From: Streptomyces sp. NBC_01471
Lineage (GTDB): Bacteria > Actinomycetota > Actinomycetes > Streptomycetales > Streptomycetaceae
Length of the DNA stretch: 64,000 nt
Reading direction: 5' to 3'
NCBI RefSeq assembly: GCF_041438865.1
Contig: NZ_CP109450.1
Location: forward strand, 682,001 to 746,000
The first letter of the stretch is position 1. Every line of letters begins with the position of its first letter. The position numbers were made by a program, and so were the translations under genes. A model generated the notes under the pieces. It did no database searches. It saw only the letters and a program-made list of their open reading frames with translations, and was not told the origin of the DNA. Positions 25,285-34,017 of this stretch are shown piece after piece.

Positions 25285-27148
25285 GGTGCATCTCCTCCTT
25301 GGAGAAGTCGTTGGAGAAGTCGTCGGAGATGTCGTTGGAGATGTCGTCGTGGAAACCGTCGTCACGGTGCGGCGGCCGGCCGGTGTCCTGCCTCCGGGGC
25401 TGCGCCTCGGCGAGGCTGATGCCGCGCTGGAAGGCCGCCATCAGGCCCGGATCGTGGACGGCCGGGTGCTCCTCGTCCGTCCGGGGTGCGGGGACGTCCT
25501 TGAGCTGGGGCACCAGATTCTGCTGGCTCCGGCGCCGGGGCAGATCGGGCCGGTCCGCGGGGGTGAGCAGCGGACCGGGCCCGGTGTCGTACCGCGGGCT
25601 GTCGGTCAACGCTCCGGCGACCGGCGGTGGTCCGTAGTGGGCACCCGGGAGGGCCGCGGCAGGATTGGGCCGCTCGGCCTCCGGCTCCCGTACGGGCAGC
25701 GGCGGGGAGAGCGGCAGGTGAACCGATTCGGCCTCCGGCTCGGGCACGGGCGGCGCGGCCTGGTGGGCGTGCGAGTCGTGGTGGACGTGCGGCTCGTGGT
25801 GGACCTGCGGGACGTGGTGGGTCTGCGTGACCTGCGGAGCCTGGGGGGTACGTCCGGCCGCCGCCGTCTGGAGCCCCGTCTCGTCGGCGCCGAGCAGAGC
25901 CGCGGGCAGGACGAGTACGGCCTGCACTCCGCCGTAGATATTGGCCTGGAGCCGGACCGAGACGCCGTGTCGGCGGGCCAGGGCGGCGACGACGTACAGG
26001 CCGATCCGTCCGTCCTGGAGCAGATGGCCCACATTGACCTGGTCGGGCTCGGCGAGCAGGGCGTTCATCCGGTCCGTCTCGGTGACGGACATACCGAGGC
26101 CCCGGTCCTCGACCTCGACGGCGAGTCCGGCGGTGACGTGCTGGGCGCGCAGCAGGACCTGGGTGTGCGGGGCGGAGAACACCGTGGCGTTCTCGACCAG
26201 TTCCGCCAGCAGGTGGATGACGTCGGCGACGGCGTGACCGCGCAGTGTTCCGTCGACCGGCGGCACCAGTTTGACGCGCGGGTACTGCTCGACCTCCGCG
26301 ACGGCGGAGCGCATCACCTCGGTGAGCGAGACCGGGTTGGACCACTGGCGCCGGGAGATCGCGCCGCCGAGCACCGCGAGGTTCTCCGCGTGCCGGCGGA
26401 TCCGGGTGGCCAGGTGGTCGACCTGGAAGAGCCCCTTGAGCAGTTCGGGATCCTCGACCTGGTTCTCCAGCTCGTCGAGCAGCTGGATCTCCCGGTGCAC
26501 CAGCGACTGGAGGCGCCGGGCGAGATTGACGAAGACCTCGACCTTCTGTTCGTCGACCGTGGTCACGGCGGGCCCCGCGATGCGCGCGGCCCGGACCACG
26601 GACTCCACGGCGGCCTCCTGCGCCCGGCTCATCTCCAGGGCGAGCAGGTCGAAGGCGTCGCCCCGGGACGGCCCGGTCGTACCGCCCCGTCCGCCGGGCG
26701 GCGCCTCCCCCCTGCTGAGCCGGTCGACCACGGTCCGCAGGTCGGCCTGGCCGCGCACGCTGGAGCGGCGGAGCGCGTTGCACCGGTCGAGCACGGTCCT
26801 GGTGATCCGGTCGGCGCCCAGCGCGGCGGCGGCCATGGCGGCCGCCGCGAGCGCGGCGCACCCGGCCAGCACCCCCCGCAGCGACGCCGAGGGGTGGACC
26901 CCGGCGGAGTGGATCGTGTACACCACGGCCGCGGTGCCGCTCAGCGCCGCCACGACGGTGGGAAGAATGGCGGTACGCAGAAGCTGAGGCCGTATGCGGG
27001 CCTCGGGCGTCGGCGGCACGGACCGCGAGCGGCGGGCGGACGGAGCCGGGGAAGGGCCCGGCCGAGAGGCAGGGCGGTTGCCCGTCCGGCCGTGCCGTCC
27101 GCCTTCCGGCCGGTCGTTCCGCGCTTCAGGTGCGCGAAGTTGAGACAT
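25274..27148 (-). CDS. cvnA: Conservon histidine-kinase-like sensor CvnA (short form)
   Basis: A 624-residue sensor. An Arg/Pro/Ser-rich N-terminus is followed by two membrane spans (about residues 58-80 and 88-112), a helical dimer region, and a kinase ATPase domain (ELVENATVFSAPHTQV, VEDRGLGMS, GRIGLYVVAALARRHGVSVR). Conservon kinases usually carry a large extracellular sensor; here the two spans are almost adjacent, so that part is missing. The C-terminal tail is Pro/His-rich (VHHEPHVHHDSHAHQ) and ends in a four-unit acidic repeat. It overlaps cvnB by 11 bases and is divergent from the P450 gene. Confidence 0.9.
   Translation of the reverse strand: MSQLRAPEARNDRPEGGRHGRTGNRPASRPGPSPAPSARRSRSVPPTPEARIRPQLLRTAILPTVVAALSGTAAVVYTIHSAGVHPSASLRGVLAGCAALAAAAMAAAALGADRITRTVLDRCNALRRSSVRGQADLRTVVDRLSRGEAPPGGRGGTTGPSRGDAFDLLALEMSRAQEAAVESVVRAARIAGPAVTTVDEQKVEVFVNLARRLQSLVHREIQLLDELENQVEDPELLKGLFQVDHLATRIRRHAENLAVLGGAISRRQWSNPVSLTEVMRSAVAEVEQYPRVKLVPPVDGTLRGHAVADVIHLLAELVENATVFSAPHTQVLLRAQHVTAGLAVEVEDRGLGMSVTETDRMNALLAEPDQVNVGHLLQDGRIGLYVVAALARRHGVSVRLQANIYGGVQAVLVLPAALLGADETGLQTAAAGRTPQAPQVTQTHHVPQVHHEPHVHHDSHAHQAAPPVPEPEAESVHLPLSPPLPVREPEAERPNPAAALPGAHYGPPPVAGALTDSPRYDTGPGPLLTPADRPDLPRRRSQQNLVPQLKDVPAPRTDEEHPAVHDPGLMAAFQRGISLAEAQPRRQDTGRPPHRDDGFHDDISNDISDDFSNDFSKEEMHHGE
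25301..25348. repeat. Four 12-bp tandem units inside cvnA
   Basis: Four copies of GGAGAWGTCGTY (W is A or T, Y is C or T) in register. On the coding strand they give DDIS-NDIS-DDFS-NDFS near the C-terminus of CvnA. The pattern suggests recent expansion by slippage that keeps the frame. Confidence 0.85.
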
Positions 27149-27441
27149 CAGCTTCCTCGGTACGTGGGATACCAGGGCTCACCGACAGGGAATGCAACTC
27201 GCCTGACGCGTCTCCCTGTTGATCAGCAGCCACTCACAGTAGTCGCCACGCCGTGTCGCTCGACGTCTAGTTGCGGAACTTGAGCGCCGAGCGTCCCGCT
27301 CTGGTATGAGGGTTCGTACGCACGGACGAAAATTATGCTGCTGTCATGACGCGCCCCGACCGGCTTCCCCGATGTCACGGAGCCGGCCGGGCATCGGGGC
27401 TGCGGAACGCCCGCACATGGAGTCCGGGCAGTATTGCGCGC

Positions 27442-28716
27442 ATGACGAATATCCGTTCACGTATGACCACCTGGCTGGGCCGCCGCTATCTGGCGAACAT
27501 CCGCAAGAAGGGGTTCGACCTGTCCCAGGCGGCGCTGCTCCCCGAGGCGACCCTCATGCCGCTGCGGCGTACCGGCCTCGACCCGGTGGCCGACCTCGGC
27601 GAACTGCGGGACAGGGAACCGATCAGCAAGCTGTCCGTACCGCTCGGACTGAACGTGTGGCTGGTCACGGGGTACGAGGAGAGCAAGGCGGTACTGGGCC
27701 GCACGAAGGGCTTCAGTAACGACTTCACCAACCTGATAGGCAATGCCGGGGTCACCGGAGGCCAGCACCCCGGCGGCCTCGGATTCTCCGACCCGCCCGT
27801 CCACACCCGGCTGCGCCGCCTGCTGACGCCGGAGTTCACCATGCGCCGGCTCGCCAGGCTCACCCCGCGCATCCACGAGATCGTGGATGACCGGCTGGAC
27901 GAGATGGCGCGGACACCGGGCCCGGTCGACCTCGTCCAGGCCTTCGCGCTGCCGATCCCCTCCCTCGTCATCTGCGAACTTCTCGGCGTCCCGTACGAGG
28001 ACCGGGAGGACTTCCAGCGCCTGGGCACCACCCGCTTCGACCTCTTCGCCGGAGCCGACGCCTCGTTCGGCGCGATCTCCGAATCCCTCTCCTACCTCCG
28101 CGACATCGTCAAGAAGCAGCGCGAGAACCCGGGCGACGGCCTGCTCGGCATGCTGATCAAGCAGCACGGGGACTCCATAGACGACGAGGAGCTGACCGGT
28201 CTCGCCGACGGCGTGCTGACCGGCGGCCTGGAGACCACCGCCAGCATGCTCGCCCTGGGCACCCTGGTGCTCCTCCAGAACCCGGCCCACTTCGCGACCC
28301 TCCGCGACGACGAGACGGCCGTGAGCCCCTTCGTGGAGGAGCTGTTGCGCTATCTCACGGTGGTCCAGGTCGCCTTCCCGCGCTTCGCCCGCGAGGACAT
28401 GGAGATAGCCGGTACCCGGATATCCGCCGGCGACGTGGTGCTGTGCTCCCTCAGCGGCGCCGACCGGGACGCGTCCCTGGGCCCGCACATGGACACCTTC
28501 GACCCCGCCCGGCCGTCCTCGTCCCATGTCGCCTTCGGCTACGGCATCCACCGCTGCATCGGCGCCGAACTCGCCCGTATGGAATTGTGCGCGGCCTACC
28601 CGGCCCTGCTGCGGCGCTTTCCGGACATGTCGCTGGCCGTACCGGCGGAGGAGCTCGCGTTCCGCAAGTACTCCGCCGTCTTCGGCGTCGACTCCCTGCC
28701 CGTACACCTGGGCTGA
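27442..28716 (+). CDS. Cytochrome P450
   Basis: A P450 of about 424 residues. The heme-binding loop FGYGIHRCIGAELAR has its cysteine ligand at residue 372, the I-helix oxygen-activation motif is GGLETTAS, and the K-helix ExxR is EELLR. The start is uncertain: ATG 27442 (TNIRSRMTTW) or ATG 27463; the open frame to 27346 is less likely. P450 genes often accompany conservons, and this one faces cvnA across a 293-base shared promoter region. The substrate is unknown. Confidence 0.9.
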   Translation: MTNIRSRMTTWLGRRYLANIRKKGFDLSQAALLPEATLMPLRRTGLDPVADLGELRDREPISKLSVPLGLNVWLVTGYEESKAVLGRTKGFSNDFTNLIGNAGVTGGQHPGGLGFSDPPVHTRLRRLLTPEFTMRRLARLTPRIHEIVDDRLDEMARTPGPVDLVQAFALPIPSLVICELLGVPYEDREDFQRLGTTRFDLFAGADASFGAISESLSYLRDIVKKQRENPGDGLLGMLIKQHGDSIDDEELTGLADGVLTGGLETTASMLALGTLVLLQNPAHFATLRDDETAVSPFVEELLRYLTVVQVAFPRFAREDMEIAGTRISAGDVVLCSLSGADRDASLGPHMDTFDPARPSSSHVAFGYGIHRCIGAELARMELCAAYPALLRRFPDMSLAVPAEELAFRKYSAVFGVDSLPVHLG

Positions 28717-28732
28717 CCGGCCGACGCGCGGC

Positions 28733-28768
28733 CCGGTCCCGCCGCAGCAGCAGGCAGAGCGGGACCGG
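28733..28768 (+). terminator. Terminator-like hairpin after the P450 gene
   Basis: Perfect 10-bp inverted repeat (CCGGTCCCGC and GCGGGACCGG) with a 16-base loop, 17 bases after the P450 stop, between two converging genes. Confidence 0.7.
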
Positions 28769-28815
28769 CGACTCGGCCGGGACACGGGCACGGGGCGCGC
28801 TGCCTTGCCGGACGG

Positions 28816-29685
28816 TTACGAACGACCACCACGCGACAGGACGATCGACCAGAGGCTGCCGGGCTCCCGGTCACCGACGGGGGGTTCTCCGACTACGTAC
28901 ACCGAGGTCCCGGCCTCGGCCTCCCGGTACTCCGTGGCTCCCCTGCCGGAGGAGTCCACGACCTCCACCAGGCGACCACCACGCGCTTCCAATTCCACAC
29001 GGAACGGATCGAACCAGACGCATTCGGAGAACGCCCCGAAGGCGTGTGTGAGCGGCGCCGGGACGACATCCTCCAGTCCACGTGCCAGGCGATGGATCTG
29101 GACCGAGGCCGTCACGGACTCCCAGACCCCCGAGTTCCGGATGAACGCGATTTCGATCAGCCCGTAATCCCGGCGCATGCGCGACTTCCGCACATCGTCC
29201 AGGAATTCTCCGCCGAGCTCCGCTTCCCACGCCTCCGGAGGTGCGCCCATCGGGATTCCGAGAACCGCGTTCCTCATCATGGCGTCAACGTAGAAGCCCA
29301 TGTCCGACATCAGCCGCCTCCTTGGTGCGCCTGGTGCCGCCAGGTCGGAAACAGCCCGGAGACTGCCCTCACCTCGAACGCGCCGGCCATTCTCGATATC
29401 GATCCGCAGGGCGCTCAGCCGAGGCGGTGTCCTGGAATCATCGAGAACAACTACGTGAAGCCGATCCCCCGCCTTGGCAGGTTCCACGTCACTTGACCAC
29501 CAGGAAGGATGCTTCGTCTGGTCGATGAAACCCTGCACTCCATCGATATCCACCACGGCGCCGACCATGCTGATTCCCAGCACCACGACGTCAAATTCCT
29601 GCTCGTTGCTGATCACGACGTCAGCCAATCTCCCCGGGCCGGGCGAACGCCACCATGCTGAGCCCCACCGAAAGTTGTTGCTCAC
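28816..29685 (-). CDS. S1-like domain protein fused to, or overlapping, a second unknown domain
   Basis: The open frame encodes about 289 residues from a GTG at 29685 with GGAG upstream. The first 100 residues resemble an S1/OB-type domain (GAVVDIDGVQGFIDQTKHPS, AGDRLHVVVLDDSR). The rest (from MGFYVDAMMRNAVLGIPMGA) looks like a separate small globular protein of about 160 residues, like many Streptomyces orphan or immunity-like proteins. AAGGAGG lies six bases before an ATG at about residue 125, and a TGATG occurs there in another frame. So this may be two genes joined by a lost stop. I cannot assign a function to either half. Confidence 0.6.
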   Translation of the reverse strand: MSNNFRWGSAWWRSPGPGRLADVVISNEQEFDVVVLGISMVGAVVDIDGVQGFIDQTKHPSWWSSDVEPAKAGDRLHVVVLDDSRTPPRLSALRIDIENGRRVRGEGSLRAVSDLAAPGAPRRRLMSDMGFYVDAMMRNAVLGIPMGAPPEAWEAELGGEFLDDVRKSRMRRDYGLIEIAFIRNSGVWESVTASVQIHRLARGLEDVVPAPLTHAFGAFSECVWFDPFRVELEARGGRLVEVVDSSGRGATEYREAEAGTSVYVVGEPPVGDREPGSLWSIVLSRGGRS

Positions 29686-29946
29686 GTGCCGGGACTCCGG
29701 TCCCGATCCGTAGACCTCGGCCGGGTTCCGTTCCAGCCGACCGCCCCTTTCTCCGCGTAAGCCCCTCATCCTGCAACGGCTTCGCCATCGACACAGCACC
29801 GACCCCGGGCCCTGGGTCCGGCCGGTGAGCTGGCCCACGCCCCGGGGTGAGGTCCGGCCCGATCCTCACTCAGTGCCGCCCTCGTGGCAACGCGCTTACC
29901 CAACAAGGGGGGTTGAGCAGCAGAGCGCCCCTGCCAGGAAGAGGCC

Positions 29947-31146
29947 CTACGGCGTGACGACCGCGCCGTCGTAGACGTTGCCCGGCGTGGCGACTGCCGT
30001 GATCGCGCGGGCGAGGAGGGTGGACGGCTCCTGGCCCTGACTGGTCGAGTCCGTGTTGATCATGATCACGAGGGTGGCCTTCTGCGAGGGCAGATAGACC
30101 GTCACGGTCTCGTATCCCGGGATTGAGCCGTTGTGCCCGATCCATCCGTTGGTCTCGAAGATGCCGAGGCCGTAGCTGGCGCCGGGGAAGCCGGTCGGCA
30201 GCGTCTTGAGGCGTTGCGCCTGGGTCTGCGGGCTGAGCAGTTTTCCGGTGGCGACGACGTCCGCCCAGCGGCGCAGGTCGTGCAGGTTCGAGATCATCGC
30301 CCCGGCGGCCCAGGCCCAGCTGGGGTTCCAGTCCGTGGCGTCGGCGACCGCTCCGCTCAGCGTCTGGTCGGTGTACCCGTGCGGATGCGGTTCGGGGAAC
30401 TCGGCTCCGTGCGGGAACAGCGTGGAGTGCAGGCCCGCCGGGCGGAGCACCTCGTGATCGATGACGTCGGCGAGCCGGTGACCGGTGACCTTCTCGATCA
30501 CCAGGCCGAGGAGGACCAGGTTGGTGTTCGAGTACTGGAACACCGATCCCGGTGCGGCGGTGTTCGCGTGCCGGAAGCCGTACGCGAGCACCTCGTGCGG
30601 AGTGAAGGAACGGTGCGGGTCGCTCAACAGGGCATGGGTGAAGTCCGCGTCGGAGGTGTACGGGAACAGGCCGCTGCGCATCTCGGCGAGTTGGCGGAGC
30701 GTGATCCGGTCGCCGTCCGGCACACCGTGGACGTAGCGGGAGATCGGGTCGTCCAGGCGGATCCGGTGGTCGTCCACGAGCTGGAGAAGCGCGGTGACGG
30801 TGAAGGTCTTGGTCTCGCTGCCGATCCGCACGAAGGGGTCGACGGTCATCGGCTCGCCGGTGACGGTGTCGGCGACACCGGTCGCGCGGACGTAGCTTCC
30901 CCTGCCCGGCATCCACAGGCCGACGGCGACACCGGGAACGCCCGCCTGTCGCCGGGCGTCCTCGATCGCCTTGTCGAGCCGGGCGGTCAGCGCGGGGCCG
31001 AGACCACCGGCAGGGCGCTGGTCCGCCTCGTGCCGGTCGGCGGTCGCCGCATGGACGGTCATGGCGGGAGCCGCCGTCATCGGGATCAGGACGGATGCCG
31101 CGAACAGCGTCGTGGCGAGCAACCGGCGTCGGGGAGTACGTCGCAT
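29947..31146 (-). CDS. Secreted serine hydrolase, beta-lactamase/D-Ala-D-Ala carboxypeptidase fold
   Basis: A 399-residue exported protein with signal peptide RRLLATTLFAASVLIPMTAA. The penicillin-recognising motifs are in order: SETK (SxxK, nucleophile serine) in GSETKTFT, YSN (FQYSNTNLVLLGLV), and HNG near the end (WIGHNGSIPGYE) in the KTG position. This is the class C/serine DD-peptidase family used on cell-wall peptides or ester substrates. The ATG was chosen at the signal peptide; the longer upstream frame has no ribosome site. It stands alone. Confidence 0.9.
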   Translation of the reverse strand: MRRTPRRRLLATTLFAASVLIPMTAAPAMTVHAATADRHEADQRPAGGLGPALTARLDKAIEDARRQAGVPGVAVGLWMPGRGSYVRATGVADTVTGEPMTVDPFVRIGSETKTFTVTALLQLVDDHRIRLDDPISRYVHGVPDGDRITLRQLAEMRSGLFPYTSDADFTHALLSDPHRSFTPHEVLAYGFRHANTAAPGSVFQYSNTNLVLLGLVIEKVTGHRLADVIDHEVLRPAGLHSTLFPHGAEFPEPHPHGYTDQTLSGAVADATDWNPSWAWAAGAMISNLHDLRRWADVVATGKLLSPQTQAQRLKTLPTGFPGASYGLGIFETNGWIGHNGSIPGYETVTVYLPSQKATLVIMINTDSTSQGQEPSTLLARAITAVATPGNVYDGAVVTP

Positions 31147-31484
31147 GCCGTGGTACCTCTTCCGGCCAGGGGCTCGAACGGTCACAGCACCACTGGGGCC
31201 CACGGCGCGGGCCCGTCTTCGAACGTGTTCCGGCGAATCCACCCATGCGGAGCCGCCCGCCCGGCACGCAGCCGCCGCGATCCACCAGCCCGCCCTGGCG
31301 CACGCCGCCGACCACGCGTTCCTCCATGCCGTGCGCGTCGGTGCGGTCCGGTGGGTGGCGGCCGGGAGCCCCGGCGGCGCCGGGCCATCCGGCTGGAGAG
31401 GTGGCCCGAACACGACGGCGCGGCCCCCGCTGACCGTTTTCCGGCCGGCGGGAGCCGCATCGATGGCTCAGGGTGCGCCCGCGC
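31147..31484. other. Gene-free stretch of 338 bases
   Basis: It lies between the serine hydrolase start and the DUF397 stop, both on the minus strand. It should hold the hydrolase promoter, but I see no clear boxes, hairpin or coding signal. Confidence 0.4.
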
Positions 31485-31694
31485 TCAGGCGCTCAACTCG
31501 CCCTCGCACAGAGCGGATACGAAGGACGACCAACCGTGCGCCGCGAACGTGACGACGGGGCCGTCCGGGTACTTGCTGTCGCGTACGGGGACGATGGCGG
31601 CGAAGTCATCGGAGACCTCGACGCACGCGCCACCGTCCTGATTGCTGTAGCTGCTCTTGCGCCACGTAACGGCATTCAGGTCGACGATTCGCAC
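31485..31694 (-). CDS. DUF397 protein
   Basis: A 69-residue protein with the DUF397 core WRKSSYSNQDGGACVEV, RDSKYPDGPVVTF and a final WSSFV. GGAGGAAG lies six bases before the GTG, which is inside the 3' end of the upstream XRE gene. DUF397 proteins are the small partners of such regulators, usually proposed to bind and inactivate them. Confidence 0.92.
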   Translation of the reverse strand: MRIVDLNAVTWRKSSYSNQDGGACVEVSDDFAAIVPVRDSKYPDGPVVTFAAHGWSSFVSALCEGELSA

Positions 31695-32518
31695 GAAACT
31701 TCCTCCAACAGGCGCAGGATGTACTTGCGCGACTCTGAGGGGGACATCGCCAGGTCGCGCACCGAATCGTACGCCTTCTGAAGGCGCACAACCGGCGCAC
31801 TTTCCTCGATGAGTTCGCCCCGGTACCCGTTCTCGGTGTAGACCACCGTCCGGCCTTCCGGCAGAAGCAAATACCACACATCGAAGCCCATCAGCGCGTG
31901 CAGACCGGCGCTTTGGGGCAGCACATGAATGGTGATGTTGTCCCGCTCCGCCGCCTCCGCCAGATACTCCAACTGCGCCCGCCACTCCCCTGCACCGAGC
32001 AGCGGCGTGCGCAGTGCAGCCTCGGAGAGGATCGTTCGGAATGTCGGCGCCTCGTCTGTCGTCAGCAGGTCACGGCGCCCCATCCGTGCCTTGACCTGCT
32101 GCTCCAGTTCGTCTCCCTTGAGGCCGCCTGCCGCCAGAACCTCGCGCGCGTAGGCCGGAGTCTGAAGCAGCCCCGGCAGCACGCTCACCGCGAAGTGCCA
32201 CAGACTCACTGCATCCGCCTCCAGGGCCATGTACTGCCGGTACCGCTCCCGGAACTGCGTACGGTCCCCCGTCGCCAGCTCCCAGAGGGCGAGCAGCATC
32301 CCCTGCGTCCCGAAGAACTGGTCGAGCGCCTGGACCACTTCGGGCCCGCCCAGCGTCTCACCCTTCTCCATCTTGCCGAACAGCGAGTAGTCCCAGCCCA
32401 GTCGGTCGCCGAGCTGTCGCAGGCTGAGGCCGTGCTGGGCGCGCAGTTTCCGTAACTCCTCCGCGAATCGCTGGCGCGGCTCCTTGCTGCGGCTGGTGAC
32501 GAGGCGTCGTTGCGGCAT
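31676..32518 (-). CDS. XRE-family regulator with DUF5753-type C-terminal domain
   Basis: A 280-residue regulator. The helix-turn-helix is at residues 18-60 (FAEELRKLRAQHGLSLRQLG, LGWDYSLFGKMEKGE). The long C-terminal domain (LLQTPAYAREVLAAGG, TIHVLPQSAGLHALMGFDVW) is the DUF5753 type found with DUF397 partners. AAGGAG lies five bases before the ATG. It overlaps the DUF397 gene by 19 bases. Such pairs influence development or antibiotic production in streptomycetes; the target here is unknown. Confidence 0.92.
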   Translation of the reverse strand: MPQRRLVTSRSKEPRQRFAEELRKLRAQHGLSLRQLGDRLGWDYSLFGKMEKGETLGGPEVVQALDQFFGTQGMLLALWELATGDRTQFRERYRQYMALEADAVSLWHFAVSVLPGLLQTPAYAREVLAAGGLKGDELEQQVKARMGRRDLLTTDEAPTFRTILSEAALRTPLLGAGEWRAQLEYLAEAAERDNITIHVLPQSAGLHALMGFDVWYLLLPEGRTVVYTENGYRGELIEESAPVVRLQKAYDSVRDLAMSPSESRKYILRLLEEVSCESST

Positions 32519-32811
32519 GGCGCTCCTTCCAGGGCGCTCCGGCCCGCCCGGAATTCGCCCCCGTACCGGTACACATACACGCGTGGCCGTCCGTCCCTCG
32601 CATTCCGTGTGGAAGGTGTGGAACGTCCACGGACCGCGGGGGAACAGGAACGCGCCATCGCCGCACGCCGGTCCGCTCGGGCGTCATTCTCGTAACACCC
32701 CCACTACGCACCGTAATTCACGGCTGGTGGGCCCGGCAGCGAAACCGCACAACCATCCGGACCCGGCCCCACGCCGCTCCTCCGGACACCGACCGCAAGG
32801 AGACCCCAGCC

Positions 32812-33096
32812 ATGTCCACGCGTCCCCCGCTCCCCCGCCGCGCCCCCCACCGGCCTTCCGCCGACAGTCCGAAAGTCCAGGAGGCGCTCGACGCGCGTGA
32901 CGCGCTCGCCGAGGCTCTGACCGGTGCCGGGATCCAGCTCCCCGCCATGGACGTACGCACGCCCTGGTTCGAGGCCGGGGCTGAACACGACGAGGCCCCG
33001 ACGAGTACCCGGTACGCGCTCGTGTACCTCGGGGTGTGTTCCGCGCCGGTCGCACTCGCCCTGGCCGCCGTCGTCGCGAAGGGCGCGGGCCGGTGA
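32812..33096 (+). CDS. Small membrane protein of unknown function
   Basis: A 94-residue protein with a basic, proline-rich start, a helical part (SPKVQEALDARDALAEALTG) and one C-terminal membrane segment (YLGVCSAPVALALAAVVAKG). AAGGAGA is upstream of the ATG. Its GTGA end overlaps the next gene, so the two are coupled. It is divergent from the XRE gene, a common arrangement in Streptomyces. No named family is recognised with certainty. Confidence 0.72.
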   Translation: MSTRPPLPRRAPHRPSADSPKVQEALDARDALAEALTGAGIQLPAMDVRTPWFEAGAEHDEAPTSTRYALVYLGVCSAPVALALAAVVAKGAGR

Positions 33097-33377
33097 GCGA
33101 CACCCGGCAGCCGGAGCCGGACACCGCACTCCCCCGCCCCGGAACGGCCGTCCGCGACAACGCGGCCAACCGCGTCGGCATCGTCATGGGGCACGAGGGA
33201 CCGTGGCTCCAGCTCCGGCCGCTGGGCGGCGGGCGCGAGTGGGACGCCGACCCGGCCCGCGTACGCCCGGTCGGCCCGGCCGAACTGCTGCAGGCCCGCG
33301 TCGCCGAGGCCAACGCCCTCAGCCGCTCGAACCGGCCGGCCGGCCCGCCCGCCGCCCCGGACGCGATGCCCCAGTGA
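33093..33377 (+). CDS. Small soluble protein of unknown function
   Basis: A 94-residue protein from a GTG that overlaps the preceding stop. It has one conserved-looking segment, NAANRVGIVMGHEGPWLQLR, followed by GGREWDADPARVRPV, like the short SH3-like proteins found beside XRE/DUF397 loci. Both ends are proline- or alanine-rich. Function unknown. Confidence 0.72.
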   Translation: MSDTRQPEPDTALPRPGTAVRDNAANRVGIVMGHEGPWLQLRPLGGGREWDADPARVRPVGPAELLQARVAEANALSRSNRPAGPPAAPDAMPQ

Positions 33378-33422
33378 CGGAACGCCGTGGTCCCCGAGCA
33401 GTCGCGATCGGCTCAGGCAAGC

Positions 33423-33441
33423 ACTTTCCATGCTGGAAAGT
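33423..33441. promoter_or_regulatory. Perfect palindromic operator ACTTTCCA-TGC-TGGAAAGT
   Basis: Eight-base perfect arms around TGC, 55 bases before the membrane-protein gene whose operon encodes a winged-helix regulator. The symmetry and position fit an operator for that regulator. A TATGTG-type sequence immediately follows. Confidence 0.7.
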
Positions 33442-33495
33442 ATGTGGCACGATGGCAAGCGTCAGCCCGATCGTGTGTCCTCAGAAAGGTCCGGT

Positions 33496-34017
33496 GTGAT
33501 CATGCCGCCGCAGGAGAACGAGTCCGTACGCCTCAAGACCGAGGCAGGCTCGGCGGAGTACGCCGCGGGCGCCCTGCGGGACGTACGGACGGCCCAGGAG
33601 CAGGCCCGCCTCAGGGCGGGTCTTGTCCCGGCGTGGTACGGACCGGCCGCGGCGGTGGCCTTGACAGTGCCGACCGGCGTCCGGGTCTGGAGCCACGGAA
33701 GGGGCGGTCAGGCCACGCTGATCGGGCTCGTGGTGTCGCTCCTGGGGCTCGCCCTCGCTGTCGTGCTCGCCCGGGCCGCGCGGAGGGGAGCCGGGGTCCT
33801 GGTCGCCCGGTCCTGGCCCGCGCGTCTGTGGCGGAGCAGGGTCGCGCTCCCGGTCGTGTTGATGGCGGGCGCCCTCGCCGGAGGGCTGTGCTGGGTGCTC
33901 GGCGGGGGCCAGGGCGCAGCCCAGCTCACGGCGTTCGGCATCTTCGGCCTCGGAGTGTGGGCCGTGTGCGTGGCCCGCAACACGGCGATCAGGCGGACCC
34001 TGGCGGAGCCGGCGTGA
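33496..34017 (+). CDS. Membrane protein paired with a winged-helix regulator
   Basis: A protein of about 173 residues with four hydrophobic segments (YGPAAAVALTVPTGVRVW, LIGLVVSLLGLALAVVLARA, LPVVLMAGALAGGLCWVLGG, AFGIFGLGVWAVCVA). The start is taken at GTG 33496, six bases after AAAGG; ATG 33502 is possible. It overlaps the regulator gene by GTGA. Such pairs are frequent in Streptomyces; the membrane protein may be a sensor or a regulated exporter component. Function unproven. Confidence 0.8.
   Translation: MIMPPQENESVRLKTEAGSAEYAAGALRDVRTAQEQARLRAGLVPAWYGPAAAVALTVPTGVRVWSHGRGGQATLIGLVVSLLGLALAVVLARAARRGAGVLVARSWPARLWRSRVALPVVLMAGALAGGLCWVLGGGQGAAQLTAFGIFGLGVWAVCVARNTAIRRTLAEPA

Noticed and set aside
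30133..31641. 502-codon plus-strand frame
   Set aside because: Shadow of the serine hydrolase gene on the other strand.
33387..34013. Upstream extension of the winged-helix regulator frame
   Set aside because: It runs through the membrane-protein gene in another frame; GTG 34014 with the GTGA overlap is the natural start.
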